In this document: positions 1 to 13,229 of the stretch, one piece after another
Layout of the letters: each line of letters begins with the position of its first letter
Numbering within the stretch: position 1 is the stretch's first letter
NCBI GenBank assembly: GCA_019321725.1
Contig: CM033110.1
Span: 6,069,278 to 6,133,277 of the forward strand
Origin: Paulownia fortunei
Taxonomy: Eukaryota > Streptophyta > Magnoliopsida > Lamiales > Paulowniaceae
DNA: 64,000 nucleotides
Reading direction: 5' to 3'
Notes under the pieces: generated by a model
What the model was told of the DNA's origin: nothing
Seen by the model: the letters and a program-made list of their open reading frames with translations, nothing else
Database searches by the model: none
Translations under genes and position numbers: made by a program

Positions 1-639
1 AGGAAGGAAATCTACAATGAGGAAAAAAAATAAAAATAAAGAAATAGAAAAAAAATGGGCGTTGAAAGAAAAGTTTCAGACAAAATATATGTTAAGAAGG
101 ACATTAATGGATATTTTTGAGAAGTTGGTGCTCAACAATACAGTTCTAGATGATTTTATGTTTTGGGTGGTATTGAGCTACATTTTCCTCATACTTTACT
201 ACCATTACCAAGCCATACATTACAAACTTTGAATTTTTTTTTAATCTTTGATGCTATAGTTCATCTATATTCGTGAAGATTAGTTTGAATGAAAAGCCTA
301 TTGAGTTTGGAAAATTTTCGATTCTCAATCAAAAGTGGATCATTTAGAAAGCATCTAGCCTTATAAACATATCCAATTGATCAATTTTATTTGATTAATT
401 GGCTATTCACACACACACAAGGTTATAAGTTTTTGTTGAAACTTGCATACATGTTGACATTTTGGACATTGACATACTTTTGAAGTCCTTTCCAAGTCAT
501 GATTTTTTACAATCTTTGAGGCATGATGATTGTTTGATGCTAATTGACACTCAAGATTACTTTGGGAGTATTTTGTTTAGTTTAGTTGGTTTTCTTTATT
601 TTGCTTGAGGACAAGCAAACTCTTAAGTTTGGGGATATT
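1..639 (+). mobile_element. 3' internal remnant of a Tat/Athila-like Ty3/Gypsy element
   Basis: Non-coding stretch that ends in a block typical of the region before the 3' LTR of plant Tat/Athila Gypsy elements: a hairpin-like TTGCTTGAGGACAAGCAA (601-618) followed by a purine-rich tract AAGTTTGGGGATATT (625-639) serving as polypurine tract. The block immediately precedes the LTR that begins TGTTGAG at 640. Short ORFs here are AT-rich noise without recognisable domains. The upstream part of the element, including gag and pol, lies outside the window or is lost. Confidence 0.7.
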
Positions 640-2218
640 TGTTGAGTCGGTTTTATATCTTTAGTCAGATACTTTTAATTTAATATTTTTTTAGTCTTCA
701 AATATTTTTTATTTCTTTTTAATTATTTTATATGATTTTATAGGAAATAAAAGTGGTGAAGATGTCCAAGAATTCTAAGAAAAAAAAGCTAAGCCGAAAA
801 CTCAAAAATAGAGACACTACATATCTAGTTTCAACTTTGGGCAAGTTTCGTATTTTGAGCACAATATTGATCCAAAGTTCAATTGATATGATTCTTAATA
901 ATTTGTAAAGATAAGAGATGTATCTACAACTTTCAAGTTGACTATTCAACCCAATTCGATCTTTATAAAATAGAAAAATCAGATTACAGAGTCAGTACCA
1001 GACTAAAACTTTCAGATGAGGCATATCTTGATAATTTTGACATAATTCTGTTCCTAACTATATATTAATATGATTCAAGCTGCTATAAAAGTTAACAAAT
1101 AACGCTACAATTCATATGAAGATACTAAAAGCCAGTTTGTTTAAGAAACATGTTAAAAAGGCAAACATTTGGAGCTACGACGCTTGATTTTGGAGCCTTG
1201 GTGCGACTGCTAAAAATTGGGCAGTAAGCTCAGCATGTTTTGGCGCCGCGGCACCGTCTAATGAGTTTATGTATTAGAAAGGCCTCAAACACGAATTTGG
1301 GGGGGAAAGAGGATAAATAAGAGACTTGGGACTCTTCCAAAATAACTTGGCAACTTGGAAACATAAGAAAAAGGCTAGAGAAAAGGGATGAGACTTCAAG
1401 AACACAATTGAAGGAATCAAAAACCTAGACAAAGAGAAGATTTCCTACTTTTGATACTTGATTCCTTTTCTCTCTTTCTTTTCTTTCTTCAACCTTGAAC
1501 AAGAAATGTCTATGAGTTTATGGGTTTTAGTTATGACCTGTATTCTAGTTTCTAGGGATGATGTAACCTATGTTGGATCCTATATTAGGATTTTCAATTC
1601 ATGCTATTTCAAGTTCCTCAATTAATTTATGTTATCTTGTTTTGATTGAGTTCATGATTAAATGACCATTAGTCTTGAATGTTTAGTGTATGAAATTCGG
1701 GACTCGAGAGAGGAAATTTTGTACATGACTATAGGATAACCCAACCTACAAATTCATAGAGTTGAGAGGCTTATGAACCCTTTAAATTTTTATTAAAGAA
1801 TCTATTGAGTTTTGATAGAAATTAGTTTTGAAGTTTTCATAGAGAGATCAAAATTCCAATTGAAATCCATAATCATTCGACACTCGAGAGAAGGAGTTAA
1901 TTATTTTAGGGATTCTTAACTTATAAATTGTTGGCTTGAAATTGATAAATTAGATTGGTGATTATAGGTGAAAATTAGGTAAATCATACCTCTAGAATTC
2001 CTTACTTATTAAATGTTCGATAAATTATCCAAGTAAACTTTTCTAACATAATTTATTGGATTCTTTAGTTTATTAATTATAACTCTTGTTTAGATAATCA
2101 GAATAAAGTTAAGATTATTCTAGTTACATTACTTATTTGATATCAATCCATATGGATATGATAACCCTCATCCTACTATATTAAAAGTTGACAACGGACA
2201 CTTATGGTAGGAAACTCA
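640..2218 (+). repeat. 3' LTR of Tat/Athila-like Gypsy element
   Basis: Starts TGTTGAG directly after the polypurine tract. It shares sequence texture with two other LTRs here: a GAGATGTATCTACAACTTT-type motif (about 915-935) recurs in the LTRs at 13235-14850 and 60272-61457. The 3' portion (about 2160-2210) has the CCTCATCCTACTATATTAAA...GTTGAC...GGACACTT texture seen near the ends of Tat-type LTRs. The exact 3' end is a guess, made at a CA dinucleotide; no TSD can be tested because the 5' side of the element is not in view. Confidence 0.6.
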
Positions 2219-2345
2219 ATGAACAAGAGCTTCAGACAAAATTGAATTTTTAAATATAGTAAGGAAATAATTGGGAATTGGCTAATTAGTAGGGGAATAG
2301 TGAAATAGCTATTCCCAAGATTAATACACTTGAGGGAAAAAATGA

Positions 2346-2677
2346 TTTTTTTTTGATACCCAGGTATCCCAACTTCGCCGGACTAATTCCTAAACCTCTA
2401 AGACACCTGCCCCTAGCACCCTAGATGGGGTAAACCGCATGATATGCCTCAACTGATTCCCAGGTTCTTCTCAAGAACTGTACACTTCTGCGCATAAGGA
2501 GCCCAACCCACAATAATCGCTCGCCAAACCTCGGTGATAGGGTCTCACTGACAGCACAGTGATTGCATCATACCAAAGTTCAATAGTAGGTTCCCACCAG
2601 AATACGAACCCCCACCCTGTCATTAGAATCAAGTCCAAATTGATTATTCCACCAGTTAAGCTGTGCCACGGGAGCCC
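2346..2677 (-). mobile_element. tRNA-derived SINE with flanking TSD
   Basis: On the minus strand this begins GGGCTCCCGTGGCACAGCTT and ends in A9 (T9 at 2346-2354). The head has RNA polymerase III promoter-like boxes: an A-box-like TGGCACAGCTTAACTGG (about 2650-2666) and a B-box-like GGGTTCGTATTC about 40 bp downstream (about 2601-2612). The 8-bp direct repeat AAAAATGA flanks it exactly, at 2338-2345 and 2678-2685, as expected for target-primed insertion. About 332 bp is long for a plant SINE, so the body probably has a tRNA-unrelated region. The 93-codon open frame across it is incidental. Not matched to a named family. Confidence 0.85.
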
Positions 2678-2685
2678 AAAAATGA

Positions 2686-3441
2686 GAAGAGAGGAGTTGA
2701 TAATTATGCAAACTAGCAGTGGAGGGGCAGTACTATTAACACTAGTTTTCATGTTTTTTCCAATATTTAATATGAGGAAATTTTAGACATGCGGGTTTAT
2801 GGTCCTTCACTAAAGCTTGTTAGTCAAACGGAAGGTCGTTGTAATTTTAATTTTCTTTAAGAGTAGGAATTGGTAATTATCCTAATCAAACAGGAAAGGA
2901 TGGTATAATTAACACCTAATTAACCATTTAATAATAAAAAGATAGAACATTTTAATCTCAAATCATTGTAATGTTTATTTTTTTGAGAGGAGTTGGTAGT
3001 TATCCTAATTAACAGGAAAGGGTGGCATAGTTAATGCTTAATTAACCCTTTAATAATAACAAGACAGAACACAAACAAATATAAGGATAAGTTCATTCAA
3101 GCCTAAAGTGGGAAAAGCTAAGAAGCAAAATAGATAGTAGTTACAAAAGATAAGCTTTTGTATTTGTCCATATATAATGAGTTTTTTTTCTAACCAAAGA
3201 AGATTTTCAAAGTTAAATCTAAAAAAATTACCAAGCAGAATTTTAAACTAATGTAATGCAACCAATTAAATGGTGCTCCAATGCTAGAGGCATCTAATTA
3301 ACTATTTCCTAGTCACTTAAAAGGTATATACATGTGTAGTGAAGTGCTCACAAAGAATGTGGCCACATGTACATAAATTGTAATTACTTATGGAGTAATT
3401 AATTGGTATTCTACTAGTCACGATTAGAAATTGGGTCTTCG
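2686..3441. other. Unassigned AT-rich spacer
   Basis: No gene or recognisable transposon domain. It contains the pair of about 80-bp direct repeats listed separately. It sits between the SINE and the Copia-family solo LTR. Confidence 0.5.
2867..3070. repeat. Two imperfect direct repeats of about 80 bp
   Basis: Copy 1 (2867-2948) and copy 2 (2990-3070) share the order GTTATCCTAAT...ACAGGAAAGG...TGCTTAATTAACC...TTTAATAATAA...AGAAC with scattered substitutions. They are separated by about 41 bp of unrelated AT-rich DNA. Probably an old local duplication. Confidence 0.75.
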
Positions 3442-5594
3442 TGTTAGAGCAGTGCCCTGCCGCTAATTAGATTAGGTGTCTTTTACACTTTTATATTTGT
3501 AAAAATAATTTTTTTCAAATTATATTAAAAAAATAAACATATTTTTTTATCTTTAATTACATATAGTAATTAGATAAAGTCCCTAAATCAAACTTAACTA
3601 CGGGACATTGTCATGCATTTGATGGTGATCATGAAATATACCTTTATGGCTTTGGTCTTAAATTTATTTCGGGTTGAGGGCTTCTTGAGTTGCGACATTG
3701 GATAGCCTAATAGACTCGCGCATACGATGCATGCTCGCATGAGAAGGATGTCTCACTTTATGGACATTGACGTAGTGACGCTAGTGCATGTGTGCGGGTA
3801 CTTGTTAGAGAATAAGTACACCGAACATGCCTACTGAATTTTTTTTAATAGGAAATGTTGTTTGTCGAAATAAGAATTTTCATGTTACGATAGTACATGA
3901 TTAGTCCTTGGACTTGAGGTACCATGGTAGCCTTGTGCATATCGTTTTCCATTTTGATGTATCTTCTAATTGCTTGACAATCACAAAAGGGATACGTTGG
4001 ATGTTGCATTGACATGGATGGAGGTTAATGAGTGGGCAACAAAGGATCCGTTACTTGTCTGACAGACAAGTGAATCTCTTTTGTTGTCATAGTTCAAGAC
4101 TCAGAAGTCCTTGACCAAGACAAGATGAATGTAAGACAGGGGTTTTCTAACGATTCGTCATGAGTCATTGAAACTTGAAATGGAATTATAGTTATTGAGC
4201 AATTAAGGTTTCGACTATTAATCCATGCCCTAGACTCAATTGGGAGATTAGATGACGGAAGGACCTTGTATGGTACTCGTAATTGAAATAGGTTCACTCG
4301 CTAATTCATCTAAGATTAGGTAGTCATGAGACGCTTAGTATGTGTTTCCCATAACTTGTGAGGTTCTTGAAATTACGAAGTTAATTTTAAGTAGATTAAT
4401 TAATCAGAATAATTATTATTCACAAGTTGCAAATATTATAAGCCCACTGCTAGCCTAGTTGTGAACCTAAAGGGTCACACACAATTTGAGATGGAAGATT
4501 TCTAACTTAGGAATTGATCCAAGGAGTTAGATCCATTAATTAATTGGGGCTTAAATTAATTCAAGAAGTTGTATTAATTATTTAATTAAATAATTAAATT
4601 ATTTAATTAGATCTAATAAGATTAGAAAACCCAAATTGGAGTGAAATAATTATTTGATCGGATCAATTAATTGTGTAGACCATCAAATAATTTAATTATT
4701 AGATTAATTTACTCAATTAAATAATTAGACTATTTAATTGAGCCTAATTTGAATTAGGTGGGCTAGATGAAATTAAATAATTGAATTTGGGTTTAAATAA
4801 TTAATTAGATTAATTGTGGAATTGTTTTTAGGAGTCCAAGCTCAATTCAAAGAGACCCATAGGATAGGCTCACAAGAGTTGGAAAAATGATGGAGATCCA
4901 AGAATGGAAGCTTCTCCGAAATTATCTAATGGGATTAGATAATTATCTCTTTACATTTCTAGAAGATATGAAGGGATAAAGTTGGAGATTTTGAGAGAAC
5001 TTAAAATCTCCAACCAATGAGAGAAGTAGCCGAAAATTCAAAGAGAGGGTGTCTCTTGGATTTTCGGCCACCTCCTATATATTAAGGGGGGCGAAAATTG
5101 AAGAGCAATCTTTTGGCTCTCCAATTTTTGGCCATCATCAAAAGAAAGAGAAAAATTATTTTCTCTTCTCCATCTTTTCTTCCAAAAAATTCCATCTCTC
5201 TTAAAAGCATTTAATTCTTATATTACAAGTTGATATCAATAATTAATACTCACAAAACACTCCAAAATTAGGTTAGTAAAATAATCCAGATTGCTAGCGA
5301 AGTTCGAATTCCGTATTTCGCTTAACATGTGGACTACTTTAGATAGGAGACACTTGAATTCCTGTGAACCAGAATTCAAAGAGGGACTAGTAATCAATTG
5401 CTTCAAACCCTACAACAACTGGAGTGCTTAAATGTATAAATAAAAAATTTGGTTTATTTTATACAATTATTGGAAATTACGAAGATCTTTAAAATCGCAT
5501 CAGATCGGGGGTACTACTATAATTGTTATGGTATGTTTATTTTTAAAATTTTATTTTTCCACTGTCCATACTCTGGAATCACGCGAACCCAAAA
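3442..5594 (+). repeat. Solo LTR of the 30450-40163 Copia family
   Basis: Begins TGTTAGAGCAGTGCCC, matching the minus-strand LTR start TGTTAGAGTAGTG of the complete Copia element at 30450-40163. Further co-linear blocks include TTAATGAGTGGGCAACAAAGGA (about 4026-4047) and AACCTAAAGGGTCACACAC (about 4463-4481), which occur in reverse complement inside both LTRs of that element. No internal Copia sequence adjoins it, so it looks like a solo LTR. The right end is placed at GCGAACCCAAAA by analogy with the family ending in CCCAACA. I could not confirm a clean 5-bp TSD (CTTCG on the left against TTGCG on the right). Confidence 0.75.
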
Positions 5595-8500
5595 TTGCGG
5601 TTGTCCATAAGGGCTGATCTGACCTAAATATAAATCCATGTATGGGTTGGAGGGAGTAGTTAGTAATTTAATTCAAATACATAGAACCACCCTATTTATT
5701 TGTAACTCCCTCCATCTCCCAACATAATAGAACAAGCACATACAAGAAAAAAAATAATAGAAACATGTAGAAAACATTACAATTTTCGTGGATCAAAAGG
5801 GGGTTCAATTTTGAAGGCATTAAAGTGACCATTTTGGTCAACTTGATACTCCAAGTTGAGGTATTTGGATTTTAGATCAAAACTTCTTCCATTGTGATTG
5901 AGTTTGGATGAAAATGAGCCACAAACAGGGAAGAAAACATCAGTAATTCAAATATGGTTATAGGTCCAAATTTTGGTAAGTTTTTTGAATTTATATCACA
6001 TAAATTGCGTTTAATTTCTATCATTAGTATCATAACCGTATATGGTTGAATTCTTGATGTTATTTGTCTCTGTTTCATGTGTTAAAATGCTTCATTTCAT
6101 GCTATTAAGCATGCAACCATTTTATGAAAGTTTGGTGGGTCTTTAATGGCAAGTCATTGGGTGCTTAACAATAAGAAATGATTTTTTTAAAACAAACATG
6201 CCTTTACTTGGTAGAAGTAATCTATAAAGTTTCATGATGATATACTTTGTAAATTATGAGATACTTCATGCCCTACTTGTGATTGTAAATTTGATTTTCA
6301 GTCTATATTTGTTGATTTTTATTTCACTAAATTCATATGGTTAGACTCTACTTGCTAAGAGCTTTCCAACCATATATTATATGAAAAAATTGGCCTTAAA
6401 ATGAATAAGATATTGCCGTTTGAAATTTATGTTGAGTATTTTGGCTTTGTTTCGGAGTTAGTTTTGTTCCAGTTTCAATGATTCTGCCAAAAAAAAAAAT
6501 GAGAATATTTAATATTTGAAATATATTGGAATTATGATGCATGTTTGATTTTAGTTATGAAGGAGACAATTTCTAATATAAATGTAATATCTTGTTTGGT
6601 TAGTGATGTTACATCATTATTTTATGTTATTATATATTATTTTTAGATTAACATAATACTTGGATGCTTTAAATATTTATATATATATATATATATTGGT
6701 AATATAAATTGAATATATACATATATGTATGTACAATAACAATTAGGATTTATTAATAATATTTTGAGAAGGATAAATGATTTTGAAGGATTCAGTATTT
6801 GTATATTTGGTTTTATTTTTTGAAAATACTGAGATTAGTGGAACTAAAATGAAACCAAATGCAAACAAAGCCTTTCATTTTCTGAAAAATTCTGAAAAAA
6901 TGGGAAGAAGATGATGAACAATAGCCACAATAGCCAAACAACCTTAACTTTGCTTCGATATGTTTGGGCATGTGAGGGACTTTCCACTTGATAAAAATAT
7001 TTTTACTGAATTTTAAATTATAAAGTTTGGTGAAAATTACGTTGAAATATTTTATTAAGCTACAAAAATTCCAAAACTTTTTTCTGTAAATTATAAAAAG
7101 TTGGCAGTATTAGGACACCTGTACATATTTTTTTTCAATTTTTAGAGCATAAAGAAAATTTATTTTTTCATGATAAGTCCATAAAATTGAGTATAAATTA
7201 AAATATTATGATTTTAAGTGTCAATACTTATACAATGAGTTTTAATTTGGCTTTGAGGCCATATCTAATATATTTTTTCTATTTTTTATTATTTATGGTA
7301 GTTTTTAGATGGTGGTCAGAATAATTCTTGGCAAAAAGCTGGAGTGAATGACTATTATTGTATAATATTTTGAAAAGTTACCTCAAAGGAGATAATAAAT
7401 TATATGTTAACATGTTTAGTGGCTTATTTTAATATATTTTGAACTATATTATACATTCTATATGATATTTGAAATTTATGAATTCATGATGACGTTGAAA
7501 TTTATGAAAATTATGAATGCACATTTATCTTGAGTTTTATGCATTAAAATGGATGGTACATGTTTATCTCCTTATGTGAATAACAATATATGCTCTTACA
7601 TGTATAATTACATTATGCTATGTAGTCTACTGGAATTTCTAAGGTTGGAAGAATTTTAGTAATTCTCACTTAGAACTTATGAGATTTTTTGTATTGTGAA
7701 ATTAAATTTGTGATAATGAATATTTTGGTACAAATTATGATTGGAACTATATGACCTTTTGAATCTGTCTATTATGGTAAATATCATTTATATTAATTTG
7801 CTAAGTATGAAATCAAATATATAGATGAGTATGTTTAATATCTCTAAGATTGATGACCATGGCAACCAAATCAGATATGTGTATTTACTTATAAAAAATT
7901 ATTTATTGGCAATAGTTGTGATATTAAGTGCAACACATTTAGTTATACATATAACTGAGTTAAATGCTCCAGAGAGCATCAACCAAGTCAATGTAAGACT
8001 TAATGGTGGACCATACTACTGAAGATCAATACATTTATCAAAAGTGGAAAACAAAGAACATTACTTATAATATTTTGGTAAACTGTATGATTGATGATCT
8101 CATATCCAATTGAAAAAATCATACTATTGATCTGTCCCTAAGTGAAATATATAGGTACAACTGAGAATTGAGATATTAAATGGCTCACAATAATTTGATA
8201 ATTTAAAAAAAAAACACCTTGTGCATTAAACATGCTGTATTCAAGGGTGATTTTAAATAATTTTAGAGTTTATAGTCAACTAGCAATATTTTCTCTAATG
8301 AATGGTAAGTTTAAGCTCAATTGTTTCTTTCTAATAATAAAGAACATCTAAAAGTCAAATTTGATCTAATCACTATGAAAAAACTTTCTTAGATGATGTT
8401 TGCCATGTTGAGTTTTTGGATTAGTAGCTAGTTTTTGTTAGGCTAATGGCTTGTGCCTTATGGTTGAGTCTAGTTTTTAAGAGGGCTTCAGACTCTTAAT

Positions 8501-9020
8501 GTATCTAAGATCAAAACAAAGGCAAGAATAGAAAGGAGACTAGAGATGAATCCTAGATGAACAAACTTAACCACTGAATGAAGAGAAGTGGTATAAGGTT
8601 AAAAGTACTATAATATCCATATTGTTGCATTTTCACTCATGAATGCATTGAGTTGAAAAGATAGTATTTAATGACGTTTCTATAAGTTCTCTTCACATGA
8701 AGCACTATGTTACTAAATCTTATCTTGTGTGGATTATAGTTTTTTAGTAACTAGAGATTGAGTCACTTTGGTACAAGATGAATATATGTGGAATTTAATT
8801 AAATTCAAATACGAAAACAATTGACATTTGCATGTTCGGATTGCAAGATGGTCATACTATTATTCTACAAAGTATTCAACGTACAAGAATATGTAGAATT
8901 TAATTTTTACAATTGTTCTTCTAAGATTTGTTTTGCTTGAATTTAAGTTGTGACTTGTTAGTATTTACTAAAAGATACTAATTGTGGTACTAGACATTTT
9001 TAATAGTTACTCGTGATGTA
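5595..9020. other. Unassigned AT-rich intergenic DNA
   Basis: About 3.4 kb with no supported gene. Open frames are short and lack domains. A pair of CTCCCTCC/GGAGGGAG motifs at about 5650-5660 and 5706-5722 resembles Stowaway MITE termini, but they face the wrong way for one element. The general texture suggests decayed LTR sequence, but I could not assign a family. Confidence 0.5.
6678..6697. repeat. (TA)n microsatellite
   Basis: Uninterrupted alternating TA run of about ten units in AT-rich DNA. Confidence 0.9.
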
Positions 9021-11882
9021 TGTCATAACCTCCCAAAAGTATGTATACATATATATAGATAAAACCTGTGCAACAAAATTTGCGCATGTATGCATGTGTA
9101 TAGCCTTTTTTTTCTGGCTAGTTAGTTTGACACATCCTGTAACAATGTATATACATAGATAGTTATTTGAACAATATAACAAGGTCTATCAAAATCATCA
9201 CAACCTTAGACTCATTTACAATGCAGTTTTGAAAGTGATATACAAGATAAGGTTACTAATATAATATAATAGACCGTAAAATTAAAAGCTCAACCCATAA
9301 ATAGCCTAACAGGTCGTCACCCATATACATCGATCTTTGAAAGCCTGTAGGAGCTCCACTGCCAGCCCAGTAAACCAGGGATCTCAAGTCTGTCCATGCT
9401 CACCTACAATGCATGAACTACATGAGTTAACGCTCAATAAGTAAAAATCATGTATGCCAAGAGTATGATATAAAATCTCATGCAACTCATCTCTAAGATA
9501 TGATACTAGAACTGTATCAAATTTGAGTACTCATAAATCAAAGAGTTTTTTTTTCAAAATAACTTCATTTTATTGAGCCCTTGGCCCACCTACTATGCAC
9601 CGGAAAGAGTTATGGACAATATCAATAATTAAATGGCCAATAATGAATTGATACAGTCGAGTGGACCATCCTCCAATGACCCCCCAGAGGTACACCCCCT
9701 ATCTCTCCACGTGATCACCCGAGAAGTCTCCCACCCATGGAATCAATCATAACAAAGGCACAGTCAAATGGATTATCCTCCCGTAACCACCAGAAGTCCA
9801 CCTCATGTCTGCCCCTACGATCCTCCGGGAAGTTATCCCACTTGCGGTATCCAAAATATCACATAAGCATGCCTTGGTGCACTAGTAGTGGCCAATAAAC
9901 ATCTTTATTCATGAAAATTATTTCTCAAATCATATTGTGCATGCAAAAACCTCAACTTATCCATATATCGTACATGCAAATATAAATGCTTATGAATAGT
10001 ATATTCAATATGAAATGCAAGTCATCTTGCTCTCAACATTTTTCAAGAAATATAAATTTCTTAAAGTACATAATATACTTGTCATCCAATCAATTTAAAT
10101 ATCATCAACACATTAGGTATAAATACTTCAAGATATACTATGTTGACGTATTGTGGTTGCAAATAGATCTTTACTTACCTCTCAACTGATTGCGGGCTTA
10201 GTCTAGATTTGTTTAGTGTTTCCCTCCAACCTTAGATGTAAAATAGCTTGTAATACTACCCAACATCAAGCACCATTCTGAATTTGGCAAGTTGAAAGTA
10301 CAAAATCTCATACTAAGACCTTAAACACCAAGCTATCTAGGTAACAATCAAGCATTTACAAACTAGAATTCAATATAGTCCCTCAAATACCTTAATTTCT
10401 CATCATAGATATATGTAAAAATCATGAATTTGAAGTATTATAACTCTAATAGCATGTACCTAATTGTTAGAATTTAATAGCAACATGTTTAAATTGAAAC
10501 ATATTAAGTTATCAAATGGGACAGATTCATATTTTCATATTTTCCTGTTGTCCAATTTAGTTGCATGCTAACTTTGACATCCTTAGGCATATCCAATCAC
10601 TCCCAAATTTTTACCACACTTATCTAACATGTAGTGAAATGTAATTATTTATATAATTGCCTAAAATCACTGATTTGACTCAGCAAAACCAGCCCACTTA
10701 TCACAACACAAAAATTGTAAGTTCTATCATGACAGTTTTTTAGTCTCTTTAAATATCAAACCATATTTCAATTTATAACCTCTCCAAAATTACTTACATC
10801 ACTAAACTCATATATAAACACATATATGGTGACATATATAGGTATTAATCAAGTTATTATACATATAAATAGCTTTAAAGACAAAATTCAGCAAGTATAT
10901 AGTTTTGTTCCTAGTGATTTCTATTGTGATTTTGCAACTAAAAATCCTTCTATAGTGAATTATAAGACAATAAATAACATACTAACATGATTTTAAACAA
11001 CAATAGAAGCTTTAAAAATCATAAACCCACAAAAAATTCAAGAATTGAAATCAAAACATAAGTTAAGCTCACCTATGCACAGTTTTAAGTTTCTACTTAC
11101 TCCTCCCTTGCTTTCCTTTACTTCCTTCACTTTTTTCTTTACTTGAAATCACTTGAGAGAAACTTCTAAAATTCAATATAGAGGTTTGGAAGATGAAATA
11201 GCTCATAAATGATTTTTGGTCGTGGTTTAATGATAGAAATGAAGAAAAGTTGAGGTGGTAGCTTGATGTGGAAAGTTGTGATTTAAATATGATATTATAC
11301 ACATCGTATGCAGCTCTAATCTAGTATTTTGCATTGTTTATTTATCTATTTGCAACTTATTTTAATTTTTGTACGATCGGAAATAAATTCTACCCTAATT
11401 TCTTAACTGTTCATTCGATCTCCGTACCGATTGACATCCGATTCTTAAATGATTGTCTAATTTGCATTTCTAAAATCATATGCACATATGGACCTTGTAA
11501 TATGATACTTAAATCACATTATATCATGTCCAATATTTCAGATATGTTAATTCATGGATGTATACTTTTAAAACACATCGATCTAATTGAATCGAATCAT
11601 ATAAGCTTACTAGTAACACCTTTAACACTTCCAAGATTTTAACATATAACCTATGAATATCCAATATATTGACCAATCTATTCTTTTTCTTATCTAAATG
11701 TAGAATTACTTAATTAAGTTATAGGATCTCAACCACTAACATCATGTGATAGCATTAGAGGTCTAACTATTAAGAATACTATATAAGATACCATGTAGAT
11801 GTTAATACAAATTAGCATATAAGTAGCCTGTAATGCACGAATCATATTTATCAAGTGAGTAGTGTAAGGCTTGGGTATTATA
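9021..11882 (-). repeat. 3' LTR of the minus-strand Gypsy element
   Basis: Matches the LTR at 18209-20137 over long blocks: for example CTGGCTAGTTAGTTTGAC near 9114 and 18302, and TGTAGGAGCTCCACTGCC near 9345 and 18555. In element orientation it starts TATAATACCC (a decayed TGTAATACCC), just after the purine-rich tract at about 11883-11900. It keeps about 190 bp around 9690-9865 and about 500 bp around 10640-11160 that are missing from the other copy. Confidence 0.85.
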
Positions 11883-11894
11883 TCTTTCCCTCAT

Positions 11895-13229
11895 TCTTAA
11901 AATTTCATCCTCGAAATTTACTTACCGAAAGAGTTCTGGATACTTAACTTTTATATCATATTCCCTTTCCCAAGTAGCTTCTTCTATTGATTTCTCCATA
12001 ATACTTTAACCAATGTGATTTTTTTATTTTTGAGTTGTTTTACTTATCGTAGAAGAATATCTACAGGTCTTTCTTCATAACTCAAATATGCTTTCAGTTC
12101 TATAGGTTCATTCTTCAGAATATGAGATGGATTTGCAATATATTTTCTCAACATAGATACATGAAATACATTGTGCACTTGAGACATTGATTCAGGTAGG
12201 TCGAGTTTGTAGGCAGCATCCTCAATTCATTTAATAATATGAAATAGACCAATATATCTAGGACTGAGCTTTCTTTTATTTTCAAATCGTATAATCCCCT
12301 TCATTGGAGATACCTTTAGAATTATTTGATCTCCTACTGCAAATTCTAACATTCTTCTTCTTTGATCTGTATAACTTTTTATCGGCTTTGGGCAGTCTGC
12401 ATTCGTTGACGAATTTATGTCATACCTTTTATCATTTCTCGAATCATATTTGGGCCTAAAAGCTTCTTTCCACCAACCTCATCCCAATGAACTGGAGATC
12501 TACATTTTCTACCATATAATGCTTCATAGGGGGCCATTCCAACAGTGGACTGATAGCTTTTATTATAAGAGAATTCCACTAAAGGTAAAAATTTGCTCCA
12601 TTGACCATGAAAATCTAATACACAAGCTCTAAGAATATCTTCCAATATTTGTATTGTTCACTCTGATTGTCCATCAGTCTGGGGATGATATACAATACTG
12701 AAAGATAATTGTGCTTCCAATATCTTGTATAAACTCTTCCAAAACATAGATAAAAACCTTGAATCTCTATCAAAAATAATAGATAATGGTACACCATGAA
12801 GTCTGACCACTTCATGTACATATATATCTGTGCATAACGGTCCATAAAATATGTGGAACAAATTAGAAGAAAGTGAGCAGATTTAGATATGCATAAAATA
12901 TATCTGTAACCTTTAACTATTTTGGGTAATCCCGATACAATATCCATAGTAATTCTTTCCTATTTCCATTTTGGAATAAATAAAGGTTGCAAGGTTCCTG
13001 CTAGTCTTTGATGTTCTGTCTTTATTTGTTGACATGTTAAACATTGTTCTACAAATTGAGCAACATCTCTTTTCATACCTGACCACTAGTAATGCGTTAT
13101 CAAATCTCTATACATTTTAGTAGTTCTTGGATGCACTGAATATGGCATTGAATGTGCCTCTACCAAAATATCTTCTCGAATGTTGTCTACATTAGGTACA
13201 TGTAGTCTCTTTTGGAATCGCAAAATACC
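11895..13229 (-). pseudogene. Gypsy integrase and C-terminal region, decayed
   Basis: Minus-strand reading gives an H2C2 zinc-binding region ending CLTCQQ (about 13025-13110). The DDE core follows: TMDIVSGLP, then FDRDSRFLS (about 12752-12778), then PQTDGQSE (about 12658-12681), where the catalytic Asp, Asp and Glu are all visible. Next comes the conserved MAPYEALYGRKCRSP block (about 12488-12532). A stop directly follows DGQSE, and more stops and frameshifts break the remaining C-terminus. The frame ends in a degraded block reading approximately FRG-NFKNEG just before the LTR. Integrase would insert element cDNA into the host genome, but this copy cannot make it. Confidence 0.85.

Noticed and set aside
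2471..2752. 93-codon minus-strand open frame with cysteine-rich text
   Set aside because: It lies mostly inside the SINE and reads across its tRNA-like head; no protein domain.
4560..4800. Dense AATTAATT palindromic tracts suggesting a matrix attachment region
   Set aside because: Similar AT-rich palindromes occur in the matching LTRs at about 31260-31450 and 38930-39110, so they are a property of the Copia LTR family.
5646..5730. Stowaway-like MITE ends (GGAGGGAG...CTCCCTCC)
   Set aside because: The two termini face outward relative to a single MITE and no partner ends or TA duplications were found.
11334..11642. 102-codon plus-strand open frame
   Set aside because: It lies within the Gypsy LTR, has no domain, and the homologous part of the other LTR is not conserved as an open frame.
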